Shown piece by piece: positions 32,231 through 41,444 of a stretch of DNA of 64,000 nucleotides. The notes beneath the pieces were generated by a model. The model was not told the DNA's origin. It worked only from the letters and a program-made list of their open reading frames with translations, and did no database searches. The first letter of the stretch is position 1; every line of letters begins with the position of its first letter. Location: NCBI GenBank assembly GCA_026119855.1, contig JAOWBW010000182.1, forward strand, positions 1,094,297-1,158,296, given 5' to 3'. The DNA comes from Campanula takesimana. Its lineage: Eukaryota > Streptophyta > Magnoliopsida > Asterales > Campanulaceae. Position numbers and translations under genes: made by a program.

Positions 32231-34383
32231 GGACACACTTACTTCATACCTGGTTGGGAACTAATTCAGGAAGATCTTTCTCTAGACGCAGTTGAACGTC
32301 GTCTGCTGCACCATCTCAGCTCCTCTGGCATTCTTCCGCTGTTTACTCTTAATCAATCCTTCATAGTGCCTGCGCTAGTAGATGAATTCTTCAAGACAGC
32401 AAAAGTTGTTCCGGCACAACTTGAAGGAAAGCCAACGGAAATGATCATGGCCACTGTACAGCACAGTGATGTAATGGTTCATCCTAACCACATTCGCAGT
32501 CTCCTAAACTTCAACGTTGATAATACTTCAGTCAATTATGATGAGGTTCATCAAAATGCACTTGCACAAAAGCTTATTGGCATTCCTTCTCTAAACAAGA
32601 ACTGGCCAATGCATAACAGAAAGGAATTTGGTGAGGTGATGTATCACCTGTGCACCATCATCGGAGATTCTCTCAACTGCAAGAATGGGAATAATGGGCA
32701 TTTCATCTCAAACCAGTGGGAATACTACGCAACCATCTTCAACGAAGTTCAACTCGAGTGGCCGCAGATTATCTTCAATGAGATTGTGAAGGGAATGACC
32801 AGCTATGACAAGAAGCTGAATGCAGGGAAGACTAAATACCGAACTCACTGCAGATTGCTAACTAAACTCTTATTGACTTATGGCGAACTGGCCACCTATG
32901 TTGAAGAACAGTCAATCAAGAAGCAGTCTTATGACGCAAAGTACTTCTTCAGAGTGCATCTCCATAATTTGCGCAGTGAGATCGGTAACACTGAATACTA
33001 TGAAATCTGGCTGTCTGATTCCGCTCCCAACAAGGAACCTTGGATAGGCCCAATTCCTGTGGCCAAGTCCAAAAAGAGTGCAGGTAGATCTCTACATGAT
33101 GCTGCGCAAGAAGCCTCAGATGATGCGTATAAACGAAAGGGGAAGGGCATTACTACGCCCAGTGGCAAAAAGATCAAGGAAATTCCTTTGGTTCAATCCA
33201 CCAAATGGATTTCATTCAAAGAGGCAGATCCTACTAGCAAACCAGCTCCTGCTCCCTCAAAGCCAACCACAATGAAGCGCGAGGCTGATTTTCGTGGTGA
33301 TTCAGATGATGCTGCAATTCAGGGGGAGCAAAGGCACGAAGCTACTCAAGAAGCTGTCCCTAGTGCTGATATCGAACATGTTTCTTATCGTCTAAAGCAG
33401 AAGGTGCGCAGCAACGCAAAAGGATTGAAGAAGCACCGCACTCATTCCGAAGCCTCTGACAGCAGTGATCTTTCTCCAGTTAAACCTTCATCTACAGCTG
33501 CGATTCCTACTTCCTCTTCGGATGAGCTACGCCAGATCGTGCAAGCCTTGCATTCTGTTCAAGCGAATCAAGTCGCTACGCAGTTGCAGCTGAATCAACT
33601 CCTTAATGCTCAAACTGCTTTGTTGTACCGTCTAGATATGCAGCGTTTGGAGATTGATACCATTAAGGGGGAGAAAGCTAAGGAGGAAGCAAAGGCAAAG
33701 GAAAAGGAGAGCACGGAGAGTGCTAAGAGTGCAAAGGCAAGTTCATCTGATCATCCCTCTGAGCCTGCGCAAGAAAAGGCGCAAGAACAAGTTCCTATAA
33801 CTTTGGATCAACTTATTCTGGACTCCCTGAGAACCATCAGCGCCCAGCTCGAAAATGTCAGCGCACTACCCAATAATGTGTGCACCTTTGGAGCAATTGA
33901 TGGTGGATTCAGGGATATACTGAAAAGGCTAAAGAAAACCCTCGCAGATGGGTTACTTAAAAGATTTGATGATCTTCAAGCTCAGATGGAGAGGATTGGA
34001 CAAGGAAGCTTTACGCATGGAAGTAAGTTTAATATTGAAGAAATGCGTAAATGCATTACTAAATCCATGACAGATTTTTCTTCTGCGTTCAACGCCAAGA
34101 TGGACTACGCAATGCTAGATATTCAAGCCAGCGTCAACACTCAGCGCCTTCATACCGACACAAGACTGAAAGCTACGCAAACTGCCATCCAGACGGACTG
34201 CAGAGCACAGTTCAGAGAGCTGGTTGATGACAATGCGATATGCGCAGAGGCATGAACACTTACGTTGGCAAAGATGTTGAGTTCCAGGACAAGTTTCAAG
34301 ATTTAAAGGTGGAACTCATGAACAAGTTCAACAGCCTCCAGAATGACCTGCGTGAAGCTCTTTGCCGCATTAGAATAGACTAG
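32231..34383 (+). pseudogene. Element D: env-like gene, exon 2
   Basis: From the acceptor at 32230 the frame is open for 674 codons to a TGA at 34253; the open frame extends upstream to 32129, but those 34 codons lie in the element E end and the intron. The first 270 residues form a globular domain shared with element A (YFIPGWE, ILPLFTLNQSFIVPALVDEFF, GEVMYHL). A Lys/Ser/Pro-rich linker follows, then Gln/Ala/Lys-rich helices likely to be coiled coil. A frameshift near 34250 cuts the last 43 codons, which run in another frame from 34252 to TAG at 34381. No signal peptide or clear membrane helix is visible, so an envelope role is doubtful. Function is unknown. Confidence 0.8.
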
Positions 34384-34903
34384 GCTTCCTTTGTAAGTAT
34401 TTTGCTCTATTTTTCTTAGCTCTTGTTCTCGTTGAGCATACTTTTTGTTTCGTGCGCGTTTGGTTTTGTGCGCACTCTTTTGTTTTTCCTCTTTAAAGCT
34501 TGTATTCTGTAACTGACAATCTTTAAAGTTTTAATGAGAAGAATGCATCATTATGCTTTCACAAAACCTTGTTCAATTCAAACCATTCGTTTGTGGAACA
34601 TTGAATGCATTATTACTTAAACTCATGCGCATAATCTTTACCGCTCATATTTTCTACGCATGATGTTTAAACACTCAGTTTAAACGCATACTTAAAACTA
34701 CATCTCTTATTATTTGTATGCGCTGAATGATATTTCTATCTTTCCTATCTTGTAAGTTTTAATCTTTTGGATAGAATAGAAATCTATAGCACTGGCTAGT
34801 GTGTGCATTGGCTTGAGGCATGAGTTACCATTCACATTTTTATGGACATTTTATTATCAAGTACAATGAATTGCCTTTGCTATAGTAGGTAATGGCATCA
34901 ATC
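34384..34903 (+). other. Element D 3' untranslated region
   Basis: There is no ORF. Gcgc-containing motifs recur (34453-34475, 34625-34725). The last 150 bases match the pre-PPT block of element A. Confidence 0.7.
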
Positions 34904-34917
34904 ATTTAGGGAGAGAT
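34904..34917 (+). other. Element D polypurine tract
   Basis: The string atttagggagagat abuts the 3' LTR start TGTTGGG. In A the core is ggggga; here one G is changed to A. Confidence 0.8.
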
Positions 34918-36543
34918 TGTTGGGTATGCTTATCACTTAACCCTCCTACATTTGTTAGAATTGATTGATACCATCACCTATGAGTATTTTTATAGACTTT
35001 ATGACCTCATGTAAAGAAGTTTATAACTTCAAGATTTAGCCAAGTCCTTTTTATAGTATAGGCTTAGATTATAGGACTTGAAGATATGAAGGATCGAAGA
35101 TTTCCTAAGCATGATTCATTTCACTGCGCAGGATGTTCTCTGCGCAGGTCGCCACTGCGCATAGATATCTTGCGCAGCTTTTGACCCTGCTCAGTTTCCA
35201 AGGTCTTATTCCCTAAACTCTAATGAGATCCTTTAGTGACCAAGCATGGTGCGCATGCTACCCATGCGCAGCATCCATGCGCGCCGACAATGCGCATACC
35301 TCTGTGCGCGAACACTCAACCTTGGTCAAATTCCTTATCTCCTAATCTCATATTCTAGAAGCTTGGAAAGCGACATGACAAGCTACGCTTTTTGGATTGA
35401 GTCAAAGTGCTGAGGTGTGCACAAACGACAAAATAAGCACACTCAGCAAAACCATTGGTGGAGACACGCTTCAAAGAAATATTTCAAGTGAAGACAACTG
35501 ACAACCTTCTAGAAGAAGATTTAAATTTGGTCTTCATGCTCAGTATCCAACGGCTCTAAATCACCTGTGCACCAATCAGATTGTGCCAGGTCATCATCTT
35601 TGATCAGAGCCCCAACGGCTATAAAGGACACCTGCGCACCAATCATATCGTGCCAGCTCATCGTTCTTGCTCTGAGCCCCAATGGCTAGTTTTTGAAGCT
35701 CAGCTATAAATAGCCTGCTCATTCCCATTTCCAAGTTTCTTAAGCTTGCATGCTTCAAGAGCTCGAGTTTCATGCTTCATTGAGAAACCTTGAAGAATCT
35801 GAAGACTGCTGCTCAATATTTCCAGATTCCTTAGAACAGCCTTCAAGATCTTCAAACCATCAAACTCCTGCTCAAATCACAAAGCCCTATATCACCAGAA
35901 TTCTTGGTGCTCTTCATCTTTCATATTCATAGAGCCCAGAATTTCTGTCACACGCACACCTCTTGAAGCTTTGATCATTTTGATCGAACTTCTTGAGATA
36001 CACCGGTTTAGTCTAGGATTTGTGCTTCATAGATAATAGATCTTGAGTTAGTATTGAGCTCAAAAGTTGTAATTTTTACTACTCTCTCATATTATAAGAT
36101 CTCCATTAGAAATCCAAGACTAACCATCTTGGTAGAGATGTAGATCTTTCATCAATCGAACCTCTCCAAATAGCGTGTTCATTATATTTACTGCATATAT
36201 CCTGCTTAACTATTTATGAACTGCTTTGTTTGATCTTATCAGATTGCTTTTATTGCTGCTGTGTTTGTTATTGCTCATTGCCTTAGAACATTTTATCCAA
36301 CTCTTTAAGCCAAAACTTAGCGCGTGCGTTTTTATCTCTGCGCAGCTTTTTCCTATGCAGGTGCTGCTTAAACTTCCGCTGTACATTTCACACTCTCTCT
36401 GCGCGCTATACTTAGCTTATTTGAGATCTGTGCGCATAAGCCATTGATTTGCAAAAGGGTTTGAAAAGATTTTTAAAAACTCTATTTACCCCCCCCCCCC
36501 TCTAGCATTTTTCATACCCTTGTTGCCCCCTTTGGGACCAACA
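34918..36543 (+). repeat. Element D 3' LTR
   Basis: This full LTR is 1626 bp, from tgttgggtatgcttatc to tgggaccaaca. It has TGCGCA clusters at 35124-35310, a TATA box at 35704-35713, and the ccccccctctagc end block at 36489-36506. It gives the 153 bases missing from the 5' copy. Confidence 0.95.
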
Positions 36544-37900
36544 AGGGACTAGTGTAATATGAAGATAATTCATAAAACAATAATTATAGAACACAATATG
36601 TGTTGGAAAATGTATTCGATTATTAACGATACATATACGCGAGATATGATTGTGACTAGGTACAATACGACCTATTTGACTACGTGCTTAGAGTCTAAGA
36701 TGTTGGGCTCTACTTGAAAGTAAGGGTATCGTGATAGACATATTAGTGTGTTAAAGGTTATATGAATATGTACGTGCAAATATTTCATATGACAAAGTGA
36801 TATAGTATGACTTACCCTACTACTTGGTTGGGGTCTGTTATTAATAGACTCTAATTTGGCTTGATTGTGTTACGTGGTCACATTATGTGCCATTGTTATA
36901 CTGATTTGTATTCGCAATTATTGCGTACGTGTACTTGTATTTGGTGAGCACATGATTACATGGTTCATGAAGAGCTAGTCCACTACTTTTGGATTTAGTT
37001 CTACTCTCGTAGTTCAAGTAAATACCTACTTGTGCATTCTTGTGTGAGTCCAGCTGGTCCTTGATTGTTCGGAGATATATAGGTTCACGCTTATCGCGAG
37101 TGCTGGGGCTAAGTGATAATCGGGGATCTATGTATCTGCGCTTGACCCCTTACTACAGACCATAGTAAGGGCATAGCTTCCTTTGTTAGAGCAATACGCC
37201 TAATAAAAGTGAATGCTAAACTCGTGAACACCTCGTGAATCTTGTTCTTGTGAGTGACACCAGTTACCGGGTATACTTATGTACTGCGCAGCAGCAACTT
37301 GATTGATCGTGATTTATCAACTGCAATAAGCAACGACAATAATGGTTTACTTGGGAGGGATAAGATTGGAATATCCTTTGTAACGTGATAGTTTAGCCTT
37401 ATGTGCTAGTTACTTGATGAGTTGGCTTAGCCTCTCATATACTTGCTATTTGATGACATCTTGAACATGATTACTTGATAATCTTCTTGATTTGCATGAT
37501 TACATGATAACATGCTATGTACTTGTATCTAGTAACTTACTGAGATTTATCTCACCCCGTTCCTTGTTTGTTTGTTCCCCCCCCTCCAGGAAAGCAAGTG
37601 GTAATACGTTGTGAGGCTCGATTTTGTATCAGTTGTTTAGACTCTGTATATTGGGTAGACTTGTATAGTTCTTGTAATGCCAGCTTATGTGCTAGGCATG
37701 TTTTCCGCTGTGTATAACCACTTTTGGTTTAAATTTCTTGGTATAGAACTCGTTGTGAGCTATCATAGCTCGTTCCTCTTGAGTATATATATGATGTTAG
37801 TTTGATATAGGCAGATGTCATTCAGTTTCTCATTTCTTGTTAGTCACGCGCACCAGGTTTGAGGTTCTATTAGGGAATCCCAGGACTTAGGGGCGTGTCA
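36544..37900 (+). mobile_element. Gypsy-type LTR fragment truncated by insertion of D
   Basis: The stretch ends ggggcgtgtca, an LTR-like CA end, and carries the block gagatttatctcacccc near 37545, also found inverted in F. Other parts are not recognisable, and no ORF is seen. Its 5' part would be upstream of the window, beyond element D. The match to F supports a solo or partial LTR of a related gypsy family in the opposite orientation. Confidence 0.6.
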
Positions 37901-38018
37901 ATTTAACTGGTCAAAAAAATAAGCGAAAGATTAAAAATGGGGACTTGATCGTTCTAGGGATGGGTAAATGATCTATGGAGAGTGATCCTCAAATCATTCC
38001 TTTATCCATCATGGGAGA
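37901..38018. other. Unassigned flank
   Basis: Short AT-rich DNA with no recognisable feature separates the LTR fragment from the hAT-like element. Confidence 0.5.
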
Positions 38019-38029
38019 ATTAGTACTAC

Positions 38030-38633
38030 TAGACATGGCCAACCCTTACCGAGATCAATGGCGACCGTGGAACCGGAACCGGATTTGACCCGTAAGAACC
38101 AGACCCGTGCAAGACCCATGACCTGTTAGAACCGCACCCGTGTTTGATACGGTACGGTTCCGGTTCCTCCTTTTTCAAAACCCGTGACCCGTCGGTTCCG
38201 ATCGGTGGAACCATAACGTTCACGGACCCGTACTCATACCCGAGCTGACCCTGTCAGACTCGTCAAAACCCATCAAATTTTGTTAGTTTTAAAACATAAT
38301 ATGTTAAAAAGGTAAGATTCATTAACTGTAACAAATAATTGCTACATTTTGCAAAGATTCCATTAGTATTCTAGCAGAATCTGTTATAAAATTAACAGAA
38401 TTTGTTAAAAATTAACGGATTCGTTTAATATTTTAACATTTTAATATGTAAAGAATAAAAAAATAAAAAAGAAAGACCCGTCTGACCCGTAGACCCGGAA
38501 CCGTAGGACCCGTACAAGAACCGTATCGGTACTTGTCTACTATGCGGTTCAAGTACGATTCCTCTGTTAAGCGATCCGTACTTGGACCCATACCCGTGAA
38601 ACGCATACCCGGAACCGTATTTGGCCATGTCTA
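38030..38633. mobile_element. hAT-like non-autonomous DNA transposon
   Basis: The termini are perfect inverted repeats: tagacatggccaa at the left and ttggccatgtcta at the right. The octamer attagtac flanks both sides (38019-38026, 38634-38641), as expected for an 8-bp hAT duplication, although three extra bases (tac) lie between the left octamer and the repeat. Both ends are rich in acccg and ggaaccgt motifs, about 14 acccg copies in all, with an AT-rich middle. Such subterminal motif arrays bind hAT transposases. There is no transposase ORF. Confidence 0.8.
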
Positions 38634-38641
38634 ATTAGTAC

Positions 38642-38755
38642 CAAACCCATTATGTGACATTTAAACAAAAGGGTCGATATATTATTCTAAACATTTGAAT
38701 AAAATGACATTAAATAAAGAGGAATGGGGAGTGTAGACGCACGGGAAAAACCCGA
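38642..38755. other. Unassigned flank
   Basis: AT-rich sequence with no visible feature lies between the hAT-like element and the gag fragment. Confidence 0.5.
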
Positions 38756-39141
38756 CTAGTGTAAGAGACGAACTTTTCCTTTTTAATGGTCTATTAGAAT
38801 ATGACATCCCTCTTGAATTGGCTACTGACATGATTGTGAACTCATTTCCTAAGTGTTATAAAAAGTTCGTCATGAACTTTAACATGCATGGAATGACTAA
38901 GACCTTATCAGAGTTGCATCAGATGCTTAAAACTGCTGAAAAGAAAATCTTTCAGAAAACCTCTTCTATACTCATGGTGAATTTTGGAAAGGGATCAAAG
39001 GCCAAAGGAAAAGGTAAAGAAAAGGTTGCAGGTTTAGAAGGGACTAAGGATCTTCCGTATTTAAGCTTATGTCCCTTTCTATCCTCATCTTGGACTGCCG
39101 TCCTTTACTTACAGCATGGTTACAGGTTTAGAGGGGACTGA
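38756..39141 (+). pseudogene. Copia gag fragment
   Basis: This fragment encodes the C-terminal part of a copia-type gag (UBN2-like) domain: LELATDMIVNSFPKCYKKF, then VMNFNMHGMTKTLSELHQML and a Lys/Gly-rich stretch. It matches residues about 155-225 of the gag of element I (57881-56064), but on the opposite strand and more diverged. Both ends break off with no LTR nearby. A 30-bp block starting caggtttaga is repeated at about 39029 and 39123. Confidence 0.8.
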
Positions 39142-39404
39142 GGATCTTCCGTCCTAGTATGACATGCCAGAGGGGCTCATACCAACGCCAGATGCAACCA
39201 TGGCATATTATTTATGATTTTCTTGTGAAGGGTTTTGACTTGTTTCATGATTTCTTTCAACAAGTGCCTATTGGAGAGTACAAAGAGGTAGCATGGCGCC
39301 TTGCTCAGTTCATGGCCTATTTCAAGTGAGTGAAAGTGGAGACTGTGGGACTACTTAGTCAGGAGGCTGAGAATAGGATTCCTATCCCCCTTTTTATTTA
39401 TTGG
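39142..39404 (+). other. Unrecognised, weakly coding-like stretch
   Basis: A frame with one stop reads MPEGLIPTPDATMAYYL and then VKGFDLFHDFFQQVPIGEY. I do not recognise it and assign no function. Confidence 0.3.
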
Positions 39405-40046
39405 TTTTTGTGAGATACCCATAGGAAACCGGAGGATGTTTTCCCACGAGAATCAAACGCGGAACTTTATGTTTGATAAAACGGAGTCACCACGTTAATT
39501 TAATTTTAAACCCAAATTTAACGAAAAGGTTAGAGATTGTGAGTTCGGAGGTCACGTTACGTCTTGGGAAGAACTTTCCATCGTTCACCCAATCCGCCTC
39601 GAAAAACCGAGTCTCCCTAGTTTATTAACCAAAACGTGCAAGTGTGTGTGTGTGTATTTTAAAAATGGGAGAAACCGACTTAACAGAAAAATAGTTTAGG
39701 ATTTAACGAAAAGGGGTTTATTTGCAAAGATTTTTAGAAGAATGGGGAAAAACTGGAAAAAACAATTCCCTGGACAAACCATCCGTATGGCTGAGGATGG
39801 TTGTCCTGAGAATTTTTACAGACATATCAAAAAGCAGTCCAGTTCAGGCAGAAACAGGGCATCTTGCTAAAACTGGACTGAAAATGATCTTTTCAGTTTA
39901 TTTTGTTATACCAAAACATGCATAACAACATCCCTATGCCTTTGACCATAAATTAGACATCAAAACACAAGGATTTTGGGCATGATCAAGGCAATACTTG
40001 GGGGATTAAGTACAAAGTTGATGAATATGGCTTTGAGCCAAAATAA

Positions 40047-40233
40047 CCATTTGGATGATTAAAGATTGAGACTTTAACCTCCCAAATGGTTGATTCATCC
40101 AATAGGAAGCCTTGAGGCATCAAAAATCAACCTTTGGATGGATAAAGATTGAGTCTTTATCATCCAAAGTAACATTATTAAGACTAAAATCAAAGTTTGG
40201 ATGGTAAAGATTGGAACTTTACCACCCAAACTT
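40047..40233. repeat. Three iterated stem-loops
   Basis: Hairpins are 40047-40089 (18-base arms with three mismatches), 40132-40169 (15 bp, one bulge) and 40193-40233 (17-base arms, one mismatch). Loops are nearly constant (attgaga, attgagt, attggaa). Arm sequences differ but keep pairing. Confidence 0.85.
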
Positions 40234-40340
40234 GATCATGTCCAAAAAGTAAAGACAAGGAATTTAAATGACATAAATAGAGATTGGACTGGAATTTAAA
40301 GACAAGGAATTTAAAGTTTGGATGGTCAAAGCTCGGGACT

Positions 40341-41030
40341 GGACTTGACTCTCATTTGGTCAAAATCGGGAGTTGGTCAACTCGACTCTCTACGGGGAGG
40401 GTTGACTAAACGATGGACTTGACTCTCATTTGGTCAAAGTCGGGGATTCTGTCTTGACTCTCATTTGGTCAAAATCGGGAGTTGGTCAATTCGACTCTCT
40501 ACGGGGAGGGTTGACTAAATGATGGACTTGACTCTCATTTGGTCAAAGTCGGGGATTCGGTCTTGACTCTCATTTGGTCAAAATCAGGAGTTAGACTTGA
40601 CTCTCATTTGGTCAAGGTCAGGGATTGGTCAACTTGACTCTACGGGGAAGGCTGACTAAAGGATGGACTTGACTCTCATTTGGTCAAGTTCAGGGATTCG
40701 GTCATGACTCTCATTTGGTTAAAATCGGGAGTTAGACTTGACTCTCATTTGGTCAAGATCGGGGATTGGTCAACTCGACTCTACGGGGAGGGCTGACTAA
40801 AGGATGGACTTGACTCTCATTTGGTCAAGTTCGGGGATTCGGTATTGACTCTCATTTGGTCAAAATCGGGAGTTATACTTGACTTTCATTTGGTCAAGGT
40901 CGGGGATTGGTCAACTCGACTCTATGGGGAGGGCTGACTAAAGGATGGACTTGACTCTCATTTGGTCAAGTTCGGGGATTTGACTCTCATTTGGTCAAGG
41001 TCGGGGATTTGACTCTCATTTGGTCAAAAC
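40341..41030. repeat. Higher-order minisatellite
   Basis: About 15 copies of a unit containing gactctcatttggtcaa occur, usually followed by a cggg-containing tail. They are grouped into larger repeats that include the segment ggtcaactcgactctacgg and gactaaagga. The two larger repeats at about 40651 and 40801 are close to identical. Confidence 0.9.
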
Positions 41031-41444
41031 TGAAACCCTTCTTTTTCTAAGGCAAATGGGCTTACTCAAAGACCGCCGGGCATTTTCTGCACAAATCTTT
41101 TGTTCAAAACAACAGGCTTACGTTACGAGGGGACCGCCAGGCTTTTTCATAATTTTCAAAAGGACCGCATTATGCGGGGGGAGGGGGGATAAGTTCTAAT
41201 TCTAGAAACCTAGGGGAATATGATTTAAGGCATCAGGGGCCAGAGTGTAAATGTTGGGCAGGGAATTTTTTCTCGCCCAAACCATCCGTACAGTTCAGTC
41301 AATCGTCTTCTTTTTCTTAAAAATGCAGCAGCCTTACGGTTGTTCCTCTTTGTTTTTCATTCCTAGACGAGAGAGAAGAGAGAATTTGAGAGGGAAACTT
41401 CACCAATCTTCAAATTTCTTTCTCAAATTGTTCTACGATCACTT

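Larger units (their letters stand above)
15342..36543 (+). mobile_element. Element D: older Sirevirus-type copia element, 5' LTR split by element A
   Basis: Element D has a 5' LTR remnant, tRNA-iMet PBS, decayed gag-pol, spacer, env-like gene with an intron, PPT and a full 3' LTR. Order and sequence match the Sirevirus lineage and element A. Element E (with F inside it) interrupts the env-like intron. The two LTRs differ by a few percent by eye, with small indels, so D is older than B, E and I. The 3' flank aggga (36544-36548) is the predicted right target duplication; the left copy would be upstream of the window. Confidence 0.9.
39405..41240. mobile_element. LTR- or leader-like gypsy sequence with hairpins and minisatellite
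   Basis: The first part (ggagtcaccacg, then gagattgtgagttcgg, then cttgggaag and cacccaatccgcc) parallels, in the same order, the start of the LTR at 44347 (gagagtcgccacc, cttgagttcggggg, attgggaagg, cacccaatc). That suggests a related gypsy LTR. I cannot place both ends or a PPT. The rest contains three hairpins, a (gt)n stretch near 39642 and a higher-order tandem array. Confidence 0.45.

Noticed and set aside
39722..39925. 67-codon ORF
   Set aside because: No family resemblance, inside LTR- or leader-like DNA.
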